A DNA stretch of 64,000 nt from Paenirhizobium cremeum (GTDB taxonomy: Bacteria; Pseudomonadota; Alphaproteobacteria; Rhizobiales; Rhizobiaceae): assembly GCF_022884085.1 (NCBI RefSeq), contig NZ_JAGGCS010000014.1, forward strand, positions 32,804 to 96,803, given 5' to 3'. The position numbers were made by a program, and so were the translations under genes. Shown here piece after piece: positions 43,256-52,591 of the stretch (position 1 is the stretch's first letter; each line of letters starts with the position of its first letter). The notes under the pieces were generated by a model. It worked only from the letters and a program-made list of their open reading frames with translations, searched no databases and had not been told where the DNA came from.

Positions 43256-44554
43256 TCAGGCAAGCCTTGCAGGTTTCGCTCCGCCATAGGCCCAGTCCAG
43301 AAGTTCGACCGTATGGACGATCGGTATCGAGGTTCCCGAGGCGATCTGCGTGAGGCAGCCGATATTGCCAGCCGCGATCACGTCGGGCTTCGTTGCCTCG
43401 ATGTTCTTGACCTTGCGGGCCTTGAGCTTTGCCGAGATTTCCGGCTGCATGATGTTGTAGGTGCCCGCGGAGCCGCAGCAGAGATGCCCTTCCGCCGGAT
43501 CGCGCACCGTGAAGCCGGCGTTTTTCAGAAGCGTCTTCGGCGCCATGGTGACCTTCTGCCCGTGCTGAAGGGAACAGGCAGAATGATAGGCGACCGTCAG
43601 GTTCTTCCGTTCCTGCACCGGAAGATCAAGGGACGTGAGATATTCGGTGACATCCTTCGCCAAAACCGAGACACGGGCGGCCTTTTCCGCATAGGCCGGG
43701 TCCAGCCGCAGCATATGGCCGTAATCCTTGATGGTGGTGCCGCAGCCCGAAGCGGTGATGACGATGGCGTCCAGCCCGCCGCGGTCGATCTCGCGGACCC
43801 AGGCGTCGACATTGCGTCTCGCACTGGCAAGGGCCTGCTCTTCCCGTCCCATATGATGGACGAGCGCACCGCAACAGCCCTCTCCCTCCGGCACGACGAC
43901 CTCGATGCCGAGGCGGGTGAGAAGCCGGACGGTGGCGGCGTTGATGCCGGGATCAAGCACGCCCTGGGCGCAGCCGGTCAGGATCGCGACACGGCCCCGG
44001 CCTTCTCCGGCGGCGCGGTGAACGGCGGGGCGAACGATATCCGATACCGGAGGAACAGAGACCGGGGCGAGATCCAGCATGGCGCCGAGAGGCCTGAGCG
44101 CAGGAAGCCTTTTCAGAAAACCGGCAAGAGGTCTCCCCAGCCGCGCAAGCCGAAGAGCCGCGCGAAAGCGAGCCGGATAAGGCAGGGTCATCGCCAGCAC
44201 GGCCCGCGTCAACCGGTTGATGAGCGGACGCCGATAGGTCTTTTCGATGTGAATGCGGGCATGATCGACCAGATGCATGTAGTCGACGCCGGAGGGACAG
44301 GTCGTCATGCAGGCCAGGCAGGAAAGACAGCGGTCGATATGGGTCACCAGATCCTTGTCGGCCGGCCGGCCGTTTTCCAGCATGTCCTTGATGAGGTAGA
44401 TGCGGCCGCGAGGGCTGTCCAGCTCGTTGCCGAGCGTCACATAGGTGGGACAGGTGGCCGTGCAGAAGCCGCAATGCACGCATTTGCGTAGAATGCTTTC
44501 CGCTTCGGCGATATGCGGATCGGCGAGTTGTTCCGCGGTGAAGTTGGTTTGCAC
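43256..44554 (-). CDS. glcF: Glycolate oxidase iron-sulfur subunit GlcF
   Basis: 432 residues. Two 4Fe-4S ferredoxin motifs near the N-terminus (CVHCGFCTATCP with C25, C28, C31, C35, then CLSCLACMTTCP) and two CCG domains (GCCGALVHHMG, LCCGSAGTYN) make it the electron-transfer subunit of GlcDEF, which oxidises glycolate to glyoxylate. I chose GTG 44554 because GGGAGG lies six bases upstream and the family N-terminus (QTNFTAEQLADP) starts there; the ATG at 44599 has a ribosome site with no spacing. Last gene of the glc cluster. Confidence 0.94.
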   Translation of the reverse strand: MQTNFTAEQLADPHIAEAESILRKCVHCGFCTATCPTYVTLGNELDSPRGRIYLIKDMLENGRPADKDLVTHIDRCLSCLACMTTCPSGVDYMHLVDHARIHIEKTYRRPLINRLTRAVLAMTLPYPARFRAALRLARLGRPLAGFLKRLPALRPLGAMLDLAPVSVPPVSDIVRPAVHRAAGEGRGRVAILTGCAQGVLDPGINAATVRLLTRLGIEVVVPEGEGCCGALVHHMGREEQALASARRNVDAWVREIDRGGLDAIVITASGCGTTIKDYGHMLRLDPAYAEKAARVSVLAKDVTEYLTSLDLPVQERKNLTVAYHSACSLQHGQKVTMAPKTLLKNAGFTVRDPAEGHLCCGSAGTYNIMQPEISAKLKARKVKNIEATKPDVIAAGNIGCLTQIASGTSIPIVHTVELLDWAYGGAKPARLA

Positions 44555-44617
44555 GTCCTGCCTCCCGGCGGGCGGCGACTTGCTCGCCTTGCCCCGCATT
44601 TCCTTTTTTCTCGAGCG

Positions 44618-44998
44618 TCAGATCAACCAGCTCTGCGGCTTGTCGATGGGCTGGCCGGCAGAGGCCTTCTGAAGGCCGATGACGCAGCGGACGACGACCC
44701 AGACGACCGTGGCAATGCCAAGCAGGACGCCGACGACGGCGACCGTCAGCAGCACCGAAATCACACCGTAGAGCAGGCCGATCCAGAAGGTGCGGATGGC
44801 CCAGGTGTAGTGGGTATCGACCCAGCCGCCCGCCTTGCCGCGATTGAGATAGGCGAAGATCACGCCGATGATGGTGCTGATGCCGATGACGAAGCCGAGA
44901 AGATAAAGCGCGTAGACAAGCTGGACATTGAGCTTTCCGGGTTCCAGCCAGTTTTCCGGCCGGGACGCGCCGGGCGGCGAGGAAATCGGGTCCGTCAT
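44618..44998 (-). CDS. DUF4870-like membrane protein inside the glc operon
   Basis: 126 residues with three hydrophobic segments (LVYALYLLGFVIGISTIIGVIF, a middle helix, and VLLTVAVVGVLLGIATVVWVVVR). VYALYLLGF, THYTWAIRTFW and the small size match the DUF4870/Tic20-like family of unknown function. Its ATG overlaps the glcE stop by four bases (ATGA at 44995-44998), so it is translated with the glc operon. It could anchor or support the otherwise soluble GlcDEF complex; that is inference from position. Confidence 0.8.
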   Translation of the reverse strand: MTDPISSPPGASRPENWLEPGKLNVQLVYALYLLGFVIGISTIIGVIFAYLNRGKAGGWVDTHYTWAIRTFWIGLLYGVISVLLTVAVVGVLLGIATVVWVVVRCVIGLQKASAGQPIDKPQSWLI

Positions 44999-46203
44999 TT
45001 CGTCTCTCCTTTTGCCATGCGGCCGGGATTGAAGATGCCGCGCGGGTCGAATTTCTCCCGCACCCGCTGCGAAAGCAAGGCGACCGCCGGCGATTGCGGC
45101 TCGAAGGCGGAAATGCCAGCGCGGACGAATGGACGGGCTCGCATCAGCGTCGCATGCCCCCCACCGGCGGCCTTGACGTGGCGGCGCAACAGATCCGCCT
45201 CGGGATCAGCCTCCATGCGCATCCATACAAGACCACCCTGCCAGTCGTAATAGGCATCGATGCCGGCTTCCAGCCGGAGTGCTGCGACCAGCTTCCAGCC
45301 CTCGGAAGGCGCGACTGAAACGCGCCAGAGGGGACGCTCGGTCCCATCCGCATAGGGATGCACGTCGCGGATTTCGCGCCATAGCCGGGCCGTCTGTTCG
45401 GGATCGAGCCGCGATACCCGACCATGACCTGACATGATCGCCGCAAGCTTCTCCGCCCTCACGGAAACCGAGGCCTCGATACCCTCCAGCCTGAGCACCG
45501 TGGCCGGGCCGTCCTTCAGCGCACCGCCGATGAAATGGCTTCTGACTGTCTCCGGCAGATGGGCGGCACCGCTGACCTCGACCGGCAGGGCCATGGCCTC
45601 GGCCATCGCTTTTACCGCCTGTTCGTCATCCAGCCCCGAAATTACGATAGTCACCGCCGTCTTCGGCTGCGGCAACACCTTGAAGGTGACCTCCGTCAGC
45701 AGGCCGAGCGTGCCAAAGGAACCAGCCATCAGCTTGACCAGATCGAGGCCGGTGACGTTTTTCATCACGCGGCCGCCGGCCTTCACGACTTCCCCATGGC
45801 CATTGACGAAACGGACGCCGAGCAAATGATCGCGCGCAGCACCGGCGGTGAAGCGGCGGGGACCGGAGGCATTGCTGGCAAAGACACCGCCGATGGTCGG
45901 CTGCCCGAGGGTTCCCATCATGCCCCGATGATCCGTCGGCTCGAAGGCGAGCGACTGGCCATGCACGGATATCGCCGATTCGATATAGGCAAGCGGCGTT
46001 CCGGCGCGCGCCGTCAGCACCATTTCCGCCGGATTGTATGTGACGATCCCGGCAAGCCCGGTCGAGCGCAGTTCGGCCGCTCCCGAAACGGCATTGCCAA
46101 AACCTGCCCGCGTTCCACCGCCGGATATGGCAAGCGGCACGGCCTTTTCGGCATGAGCGCGGATCATCGCCGCAGCCTCGATCTCCGTTTGAGGGATCAG
46201 CAT
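44995..46203 (-). CDS. glcE: Glycolate oxidase FAD-binding subunit GlcE
   Basis: 402 residues with a FAD_binding_4 (PCMH-type) domain: AISGGGTRAGFGN, GTLGQPTIGGVFASNASGPRRF and RVMKNVTGLDLVKLMAGSFGTLGLLTEVTFKV. It ends with the usual FDPRGIFNPGRM. GlcE pairs with GlcD as the second flavin-fold subunit. GGGAGCG precedes the ATG. A palindromic repeat fills the 151-base gap from glcD. Confidence 0.95.
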   Translation of the reverse strand: MLIPQTEIEAAAMIRAHAEKAVPLAISGGGTRAGFGNAVSGAAELRSTGLAGIVTYNPAEMVLTARAGTPLAYIESAISVHGQSLAFEPTDHRGMMGTLGQPTIGGVFASNASGPRRFTAGAARDHLLGVRFVNGHGEVVKAGGRVMKNVTGLDLVKLMAGSFGTLGLLTEVTFKVLPQPKTAVTIVISGLDDEQAVKAMAEAMALPVEVSGAAHLPETVRSHFIGGALKDGPATVLRLEGIEASVSVRAEKLAAIMSGHGRVSRLDPEQTARLWREIRDVHPYADGTERPLWRVSVAPSEGWKLVAALRLEAGIDAYYDWQGGLVWMRMEADPEADLLRRHVKAAGGGHATLMRARPFVRAGISAFEPQSPAVALLSQRVREKFDPRGIFNPGRMAKGETK

Positions 46204-46240
46204 GCAATCGCTCCCGCAGAGGTCATCGGCATGCCCCGGC

Positions 46241-46320
46241 TGCCCCTCATCCGGGCAAAGGGCTTCAGTTCCCTCGCCCTGCTTGCGGGAAGAGGGTCAA
46301 GGTAAGGGGCAAATCCCCCT
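46241..46320. repeat. Rhizobiales palindromic repeat between glcD and glcE
   Basis: Outer arms TGCCCCT (46241-46247) and AGGGGCA (46305-46311) enclose an inner palindrome CCCTCGCCCTGCTTGCGGGAAGAGGG. The motif (CCCTCGCCC, GCTTGCGGG, AGAGGGT, AGGGGCAAAT) is a widespread rhizobial intergenic element. It interrupts the glc operon without an obvious T-run. Confidence 0.7.
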
Positions 46321-46354
46321 TGTCGTCTGATCGAAGAATGCGCCTCGGCCAAAT

Positions 46355-47788
46355 TCACCCCCGGCCCTCCAGCGGAAAGACCTTGGAGGGGTTGAGTATC
46401 CAAGCCGGGTCGAAAGCGGCGCGCACAGCCATCTGCTGGGCAAGATCGGCTTCAGCGTATTGATGGCGCATGAGGTCGCGCTTCTCGATGCCCACCCCAT
46501 GCTCGCCGGTAAGACAGCCGCCGGCATCGACGCAAAGTTTCAGGATCTCCATGCCCGCCGCCTCGGCGCGGGCCGCGTCTTCGGGATCGTTGATATTGTA
46601 GAGGATCAGCGGATGCATGTTGCCGTCGCCGGCATGGAAGACATTGGCGACGCGAAGACCATAACGATCGGTGATCTCGGAGGTCTTCCTGAGTACATCG
46701 GCAAGCTGGCTGAGCGGCACCGTACCATCCATGCAGATGTAATCGGCGATGCGGCCGGTCGCGCCGAAGGCGGATTTGCGGCCCTTCCAGATCAGGGCCG
46801 CCTCGGTCGCCGACTGGCTTTCACGCACGGTCTTCACCCCATGCTTGCGGGCGATATCGCAGATATCGGCCAGCATGGCGTCCATCTCCGCTTCGGAGCC
46901 CTCCACCTCGACGATCAGCAGCGCCTCGACATCGAGCGGATAGCCGGCATGGGCAAAGGCCTCGCAGATCTCGATCGCCGGCTTGTCCATGAATTCGATG
47001 GCGACCGGAACGATGCCGGCGCCGATGACATCGGCGACGCAGGAACCGGCTGCTTCCGCGCTGTCGAAGCCAAACAGAACGGGCCGCGCGCCTTCCGGCT
47101 TGGCGAGCAGCCGCACCGTCGCCTCGGTGACAATGCCAAGCTGGCCTTCCGAACCGCAGACAAGGCCGAGCAGATCGTAACCTGCCGCATCCAGCGCCTT
47201 GCCGCCGAGTTCGACCACCGTGCCGTCGACCAGCACCATCTTCACGCCGAGCAGGTTGTTGGTGGTGACGCCGTATTTCAGACAGTGGGCGCCGCCGGAA
47301 TTCATGCCGATATTGCCGCCGATCGTGCAGGCAAGCTGCGAGCTCGGATCGGGCGCATAGAAGAAGCCGTCAGCGCCGACGGCATCGGAAATGGAAAGGT
47401 TGGTGACGCCTGCCTGAACGGTGGCGCATCGATTGGCATAGTCGACATCCAGAATGCGCGTCATCGCCGAAAGGCCCAGCACGACCGCATCCTCCTGCGG
47501 AATGGCCCCTCCCGAAAGCGAGGTTCCGGCGCCGCGCGGCACGACCGGAATGCCGTAGCGATGACAGTATTTCATCACGGCTGCGACCTGCGCCGTCGTC
47601 TCGGGCAACACCACCGCGAGAGGCCGGCGGCGATAGGCGAGGAAGCCATCGGTTTCGAAGGGAACGAGTTCGACCGGCTCATGCACCAGCCGCTCGGCGG
47701 GTACGAGTTCGGCGAGATCGGCAACGATCTCCTTGCGCCGCGCGAGAATGGCGGCATTCGGCTGCAGAAATGCAATCGCCTCGGTCAT
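46355..47788 (-). CDS. glcD: Glycolate oxidase subunit GlcD
   Basis: 477 residues; the flavoprotein that oxidises glycolate or D-lactate. FAD-binding motif VPRGAGTSLSGGAIPQ, IGGNIGMNSGGAHCLKYG, GSEGQLGIVTEATVRL, and the C-terminal catalytic VFHAGDGNMHP and LTGEHGVGIEKRDLM are complete. Start ATG 47788 has GGGGGGAG directly upstream. First gene of the glcD-glcE-DUF4870-glcF cluster, divergent from a LysR regulator. Confidence 0.96.
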   Translation of the reverse strand: MTEAIAFLQPNAAILARRKEIVADLAELVPAERLVHEPVELVPFETDGFLAYRRRPLAVVLPETTAQVAAVMKYCHRYGIPVVPRGAGTSLSGGAIPQEDAVVLGLSAMTRILDVDYANRCATVQAGVTNLSISDAVGADGFFYAPDPSSQLACTIGGNIGMNSGGAHCLKYGVTTNNLLGVKMVLVDGTVVELGGKALDAAGYDLLGLVCGSEGQLGIVTEATVRLLAKPEGARPVLFGFDSAEAAGSCVADVIGAGIVPVAIEFMDKPAIEICEAFAHAGYPLDVEALLIVEVEGSEAEMDAMLADICDIARKHGVKTVRESQSATEAALIWKGRKSAFGATGRIADYICMDGTVPLSQLADVLRKTSEITDRYGLRVANVFHAGDGNMHPLILYNINDPEDAARAEAAGMEILKLCVDAGGCLTGEHGVGIEKRDLMRHQYAEADLAQQMAVRAAFDPAWILNPSKVFPLEGRG

Positions 47789-47846
47789 GTCTCCCCCCAA
47801 GCGCGGACGTTTCAGAGATACATCCGCCCAGCCGCCTCTTCAACTG

Positions 47847-47918
47847 GTATTGTTTCTTTACCACTTCAACCAAAGTCGCGCAAATGCTATGCACTTATGA
47901 CAAAAATGGAAACAATAC
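47847..47918. promoter_or_regulatory. 10-bp inverted repeat in the glcD-lysR divergent region
   Basis: GTATTGTTTC at 47847-47856 and GAAACAATAC at 47909-47918 are perfect inverted copies 52 bases apart. They flank the presumed divergent promoters: the first is 58 bases from the glcD start, the second 9 bases from the regulator start. Two distant identical half-sites suit looping or two-site binding by a LysR-type tetramer. Confidence 0.5.
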
Positions 47919-47927
47919 GGAAGACTC

Positions 47928-48824
47928 ATGACGAATCTCGGCGATCTCGAAGTCTTTGCCCGGGTTATCGCGACCGGCAGCATGTCGATGGCGGCGCGCG
48001 ATCTGGGTCTGTCGCCTGCCGTCGTGTCGAAGCGCATCAAGCGGCTCGAAGACCGGCTCGGGACCCGGCTCCTGCAGCGCACGACCCGGCAGATCTCGCT
48101 GACGGAGGCGGGACAGGGCTTTCACCAGCGCATCCTCGCCGTCCTCGCTGGCATCGAGGAGGCGGAGACCTATGCCTCCGGCCGCTCCTCGGAGGTCTCG
48201 GGCACGCTGAAGATCTCGGCGCCCACCTCCTTCGGCCGCATGCATATAGCGCCGCATCTGAAGGCCTTCATGGATGACCATCCGGATCTCGCCATCCATC
48301 TGGTACTGTCCGACGAATTCACCGACATCGTCGGCGGCGGCTTCGACCTGGCGATCCGCATCGCGGAACTGACCGACTCGACACTGGTGGCCAGACGGCT
48401 CGCCCCGGTTCGGCGGCTGCTGTGCGCCTCGCCTGATTACATCGCCGCACACGGCATGCCGCGGACCATCGACGACCTGAAACGGCATCGCTGCCTGCCT
48501 GCCCACAACCATGACCTCTGGCGGCTCGAGGGGCTGCAGGGCACGCTCAACATCCGGCCGGAAGGCATGCTGATTACCAATTCCAGCGAGGTCATCCGCG
48601 AGGCGGTGATCGCCGGCCTCGGCATCGCCTTGCGCTCCACCTGGGACATCGGCGAGGAGCTGAAAAACGGCCGGCTCGTGCAAGTCCTGCCGGCCTATGA
48701 GGGCTCGCACAATGTTGCGCTCTCGGCCGTCTACCCCAGCCGGCAGTTCCTGCCGGCCAAGGTGCGTCTGTTCATCGACTATCTCGCAGAACTCTATGGT
48801 CCCGTGCCCTATTGGGAGAGGTAG
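47928..48824 (+). CDS. LysR-type regulator of the glc cluster
   Basis: 298 residues. N-terminal winged helix (DLEVFARVIATGSMSMAARDLGLSPAVVSKRIKRLE), then the DsdA/AaeR-like effector domain with VSGTLKISAPTSFGRMHIAPHL and DLAIRIAEL. It starts 139 bases from divergent glcD, the standard place for a regulator of that operon. Effector is probably a hydroxy acid, by context only. It ends 6 bases before the convergent lutC. Confidence 0.9.
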   Translation: MTNLGDLEVFARVIATGSMSMAARDLGLSPAVVSKRIKRLEDRLGTRLLQRTTRQISLTEAGQGFHQRILAVLAGIEEAETYASGRSSEVSGTLKISAPTSFGRMHIAPHLKAFMDDHPDLAIHLVLSDEFTDIVGGGFDLAIRIAELTDSTLVARRLAPVRRLLCASPDYIAAHGMPRTIDDLKRHRCLPAHNHDLWRLEGLQGTLNIRPEGMLITNSSEVIREAVIAGLGIALRSTWDIGEELKNGRLVQVLPAYEGSHNVALSAVYPSRQFLPAKVRLFIDYLAELYGPVPYWER

Positions 48825-48830
48825 AGCCTT

Positions 48831-49520
48831 TCAGTTCACAGCGGCGGGCCCGACGATGACGATATGCAGTGCGCGGGGACCGTGCGCGCCGAGTAGCAGG
48901 GTCTGTTCGATGTCTGCCGAACGCGATGGTCCTGTGACGAAGTTCACCGTGCGGGACATGTCGCCGCCGCGAACGGCACGGAACCGCGCCCAGACGCTTT
49001 CCATGTCTCCGGAGACCTCGTCGGCCCGCAGCACGACGATGTGATGCTCCGGCAGGAAGGTCAGCGTAACAGGATTGTCGGGTCCTGAAAGCAGGGCCAG
49101 CGTGCCGGTTTCGGCAATCGCGCCGAAAGCATGGGTGACGGCGGCAAGATCATGCCCGTCGGACGCGCCATGACGGATTTCGAGCGTCGCCTCGCTCGAC
49201 CAGGGCGCCACAGCCAGACGGGGATCTGCGCCGAGGCGGATTGCGGCCGGCAGGTTGCGGCGCTTCAGATAGTCGCTGACGGCGGCCGGGAGCGCGTCGA
49301 GCGTCTCGATCCTTTCGGTGGTCGCGCTGTATTTCTCCGCCATGGATACGAAAAGAGCGAGCCGTTCTTCCGGCGGCAGCTGGCCGCGCGCCGGGATGAT
49401 GCCGACCGGGTGATCCGCCAGACGCGCGGCAACGCTTGCCTCGCGAACGGCATCGTTCGACGGCACCTTCAGGGAGGAGCGGATCTTGTGAAGGATGGCT
49501 TCCTTGCCGTTCATGGTCAT
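48831..49520 (-). CDS. lutC: Lactate utilization protein LutC
   Basis: 229 residues of the LUD family. AETGTLALLSGPDNP and LPEHHIVVLRADEV are the conserved LutC blocks, ending TLLLGAHGPRALHIVIV. Together with LutA and LutB it forms an L-lactate oxidising complex. ATG 49520 overlaps the lutB stop as ATGA, with GGAGAGC upstream; a second ATG two codons later is also possible. Confidence 0.92.
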   Translation of the reverse strand: MTMNGKEAILHKIRSSLKVPSNDAVREASVAARLADHPVGIIPARGQLPPEERLALFVSMAEKYSATTERIETLDALPAAVSDYLKRRNLPAAIRLGADPRLAVAPWSSEATLEIRHGASDGHDLAAVTHAFGAIAETGTLALLSGPDNPVTLTFLPEHHIVVLRADEVSGDMESVWARFRAVRGGDMSRTVNFVTGPSRSADIEQTLLLGAHGPRALHIVIVGPAAVN

Positions 49521-50947
49521 GCTCTCCGTTTGCCCGCCTGCCGGGCTGCCCATTGCCGCATGAATGTGCCGCCTTCCGGCGCCGGCATGTCGCGGTATTT
49601 CGTCCAGCCACCGGCGAGCGGCAGCGCCGCGATGCGGTGTTTGCTGCCGCCGAGCGCGGAGAGGATGCTTGCGCCGAGCGACGCCGCCATCCGGTAGAGC
49701 TTCGGCCTTCTCGCGAAGAAGGCCCAGACCGATAGACCATAGCGGCTTGCGGCCGGCGCAAGATGGCGTTCGAACTCGCGCTCGCGCCAGTGACGCATCA
49801 TCTTCGGCAGCGGAATGCGCATGGGGCAGACGCTTTCGCAGCGCCCGCAGAAGGTCGAGGCGTTCGGAAGGTGGCCCGATTTGTCGACCCCGAAAAGGGA
49901 TGGCGTCAGCACCGCCCCCATCGGACCGGGATAGACCGAGCCATAGGCATGTCCGCCAACGGCGTGATAGACCGGGCAGTGGTTCATGCAGGCGCCGCAG
50001 CGGATGCAGCGCAGCATCTCCTCGAAATCGGTGCCGAGCATCGAGGTGCGGCCATTGTCGAGCAGCACGACGTGGTATTCGTCGGGACCATCGGGATCTT
50101 CCGTCCGCTTCGGGCCGGTGGAAAAGGTCGTGTAGACCGACATGTCCTGGCCGGTGGCGGAACGGGCGAGCAGGCGAAGGATCTGCGAACAGTCCTCCAG
50201 CGTCGGCACGATCTTTTCGATCGAGGCGACGACCACATGCACCTTGCCGAGCGTCTGGGTGAGATCGCCATTGCCCTCATTGGTGACGATGACCGAGGAG
50301 CCCGTTTCGGCGATCAGGAAATTCGCGCCGGTGATGCCGACATCGGCCTGAAAGTAGCGCCTGCGCAGCACTTCGCGGGCTTCCGCGAGCAGCGTTTCCG
50401 GCGCGGTCAGGTCGCGCTTTGCGTCGAGATGGGTGTGGACCCGGCGGAAATCCTCTTCCACCTGCTCCTTGTTCAGGTGAACCGCCGGCGCGATGATGTG
50501 GCTCGGGTGTTCGCCGCGAAGCTGGATGATGTATTCCCCGAGATCAGTCTCGACCGGCTCAACGCCCTGCGCTTCGAGATATTCGTTGAGGTTGATTTCC
50601 TCGGTAATCATAGACTTGCCCTTGGTGACGGTCTTCGCCTTCACCCTGCGGCAGATGTCCATGACGATGCGGCGCGCGTCCTCGGCGCTCTCGGCCCAAT
50701 GGACGTGCCCGCCCGCCGCGATCACCTTTCGCTCATAGGCTTCGAGATAAAGATCGAGATGGGCAAGCGTGTGGTTCTTGATCTCGCGGGCACGGTCGCG
50801 CAGCCGGTCGAACTCGGGAAGTGCTGCCGCTGCCGCGGCGCGCTTGGCGATGAAGCCCTGCTCGACATTCTTCAGCGCCTTCTGGAGTTGCGGGTCGTGA
50901 AGCGCGCGGGCGGCGTTTTCCTTGAACTGCGGCGCAGTGAACTGCAT
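49517..50947 (-). CDS. lutB: Lactate utilization iron-sulfur protein LutB
   Basis: 476 residues. N-terminal LUD-like domain (VTKGKSMITEEINLNEYLE, EYIIQLRGEHPSHIIAPA, ITGANFLIAETGS) followed by two 4Fe-4S motifs: CIRCGACMNHCP and CGRCESVCP. This is the electron-carrying subunit of the LutABC L-lactate oxidation complex. Placed 13 bases after lutA and overlapping lutC by four bases. Confidence 0.95.
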   Translation of the reverse strand: MQFTAPQFKENAARALHDPQLQKALKNVEQGFIAKRAAAAAALPEFDRLRDRAREIKNHTLAHLDLYLEAYERKVIAAGGHVHWAESAEDARRIVMDICRRVKAKTVTKGKSMITEEINLNEYLEAQGVEPVETDLGEYIIQLRGEHPSHIIAPAVHLNKEQVEEDFRRVHTHLDAKRDLTAPETLLAEAREVLRRRYFQADVGITGANFLIAETGSSVIVTNEGNGDLTQTLGKVHVVVASIEKIVPTLEDCSQILRLLARSATGQDMSVYTTFSTGPKRTEDPDGPDEYHVVLLDNGRTSMLGTDFEEMLRCIRCGACMNHCPVYHAVGGHAYGSVYPGPMGAVLTPSLFGVDKSGHLPNASTFCGRCESVCPMRIPLPKMMRHWREREFERHLAPAASRYGLSVWAFFARRPKLYRMAASLGASILSALGGSKHRIAALPLAGGWTKYRDMPAPEGGTFMRQWAARQAGKRRA

Positions 50948-50960
50948 GGGCTCCCTCCCC

Positions 50961-51740
50961 CTACTTGCCTGTGCCGGCGATCGGCGCCGTATCCGTCATG
51001 CCCGCCAGCACCTCCGCAACATGGCGAACCTCCACCTTCGAGCCTTCGCGCTTCAACTTGCCGGCCATGTTCATCAAACAGCCCATGTCGCCGGCAAGCA
51101 GCATGTCGGCGCCGGTCGCCTCGATGGTCGCCGTCTTCTTGCCGACGATGGTGCCGGAGATATCGGAATATTTGACGCAGAAAGTGCCGCCGAAGCCGCA
51201 GCAGACATCGCTGCCGGCCATTTCCTTCAGTTCGAGCCCCTCGACGGACGCAAGCAGCTTGCGCGGCTGCTTCTGCACGCCGAGTTCGCGCAGGCCCGAA
51301 CAGCTGTCGTGATAGGTGACGCTGCCGGAAAGACGGGCCTCAACAGCGGTCATGCCGCGGATGTCGGTCAGAAATGAAACGAGTTCGAACACCTTGTCCG
51401 AGAAGCGCCGACAGCGCTCTTCCCATTTCACATCGCCCTTGAAGATCTCGGGATAGTGATGCTTCAGCATGGCACCGCAGGAACCCGAGGGGACGACCAC
51501 ATAGTCATAGCCTTCGAACAGTTCGATCACCTGGATCGCCAGATCCCGGGCGTCCTTCCGGTCGCCGGAATTATAGGCAGGCTGGCCGCAACAGGTCTGC
51601 GCCATGGGCACATGCACCTCGCAGCCCGCATCCTCGATCAGCTTGGCGGCGGAAAATCCGACGCTCGGGCGGAAGAGATCGACCAAACAGGTGGCGAAGA
51701 GGCCGACGCGCGGCCTCACCGACGGGGTTTCGGGGATCAT
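50961..51740 (-). CDS. lutA: Lactate utilization protein LutA (CCG-domain)
   Basis: 259 residues with two CCG (cysteine-rich) domains, each seen as paired Cys motifs: QTCCGQPAYNSG with SGSCGAMLKHHYP, and SDVCCGFGGTFCVKY with GDMGCLMNMAG. These bind iron-sulfur clusters as in heterodisulfide-reductase-type proteins. First enzyme gene after the GntR regulator, which overlaps its start by ATGA (51737-51740). Confidence 0.95.
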   Translation of the reverse strand: MIPETPSVRPRVGLFATCLVDLFRPSVGFSAAKLIEDAGCEVHVPMAQTCCGQPAYNSGDRKDARDLAIQVIELFEGYDYVVVPSGSCGAMLKHHYPEIFKGDVKWEERCRRFSDKVFELVSFLTDIRGMTAVEARLSGSVTYHDSCSGLRELGVQKQPRKLLASVEGLELKEMAGSDVCCGFGGTFCVKYSDISGTIVGKKTATIEATGADMLLAGDMGCLMNMAGKLKREGSKVEVRHVAEVLAGMTDTAPIAGTGK

Positions 51741-52591
51741 GATGAAGCCTCCGGCTTGTCGTTTGTCTTGAGTTGCGCGTTGCTTCGGGACGCGCGGCCC
51801 TGGGCGGGATTGCCGTCACGCCGGATCAGGCGAAGTTTCGCGACCCGTCCCCATTCATCGGCGCGGCTGGCTTCGTCGACCGCCTGCATGACGAAGTCTA
51901 TGTGCGACTGAGCTGCCGTCTTGGCCTCGTCCGGCCGGCCGGCAAGGATGGCGTCATGGACCGCGAGATGCTGTTCGAGCAGGCGTTCGCGGGCATTGGA
52001 TAGCGCAAAGACCGCCTTGCGATTGAAGAAGATGCCTTCGGAAAGCAGGCGGTAGCATGCGCGCATGGTGTGCAGGAGGATGATGTTGTGCGCGGCTTCG
52101 CCGACGGCATTGTGGAACTCGACGTCGGCGGCAAGCTCGTCTTCCGCGTTACCGCTTTCATGCGCCCGCTTCATGTCGTCGACGATACGCGACAGAAGCG
52201 CCCGGTCGGTATCGGTGGCGCGCCGTGCGGCAAGCTCCGCCGTCAGCCCTTCGAGTTCGCGGCGATATTCGAGATAATCGCGCGTTGCCCGCGCATGCCG
52301 GGAGATCAGTTCTGTGATCGGCTTCGAGAATACCTGGCCGATGATATCGGCAATATAGGTGCCGCCACCGTGATGGCTGACGACAAGGCCGCGCGCCTCC
52401 AGTTCCTTCAGCGCCTCGCGCAGGATCGGCCGGGACACGTCGAAAGCCTGCGCCATGTCGCGCTCTCCGGGCAGCCGGTCGCCATCGCGCAAGACCCCGT
52501 CGAGGATCAGGCTTTCGATTTGCTGAACCACTTCCCCAGCCGTCCGGCTATGGCTGATCTGGGCAAAAAGCCCCTCGTCCCTCTCGCTCAC
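51737..52591 (-). CDS. GntR/FadR-family regulator of lutABC
   Basis: 284 residues from GTG 52591. The winged helix is at AGEVVQQIESLILDGVLRDGDRLPGERDMAQAFDVSRPILREALKELE and the C-terminal FCD domain (LEGLTAELAARRA, FHNAVGEAAHN, HLAVHDAILAG) has the His/Asp metal-site pattern. LldR-like members respond to L-lactate. GTG is chosen because GGAGG lies five bases upstream; a TTG ten codons earlier lacks a site. It is translated first in the lut operon, so it probably autoregulates it. Confidence 0.9.
   Translation of the reverse strand: MSERDEGLFAQISHSRTAGEVVQQIESLILDGVLRDGDRLPGERDMAQAFDVSRPILREALKELEARGLVVSHHGGGTYIADIIGQVFSKPITELISRHARATRDYLEYRRELEGLTAELAARRATDTDRALLSRIVDDMKRAHESGNAEDELAADVEFHNAVGEAAHNIILLHTMRACYRLLSEGIFFNRKAVFALSNARERLLEQHLAVHDAILAGRPDEAKTAAQSHIDFVMQAVDEASRADEWGRVAKLRLIRRDGNPAQGRASRSNAQLKTNDKPEASS

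Noticed and set aside
46460..48277. Plus-strand frame of 605 codons opposite glcD and into the regulator
   Set aside because: Antisense shadow with no motif; glcD and the LysR gene both have full family signatures.
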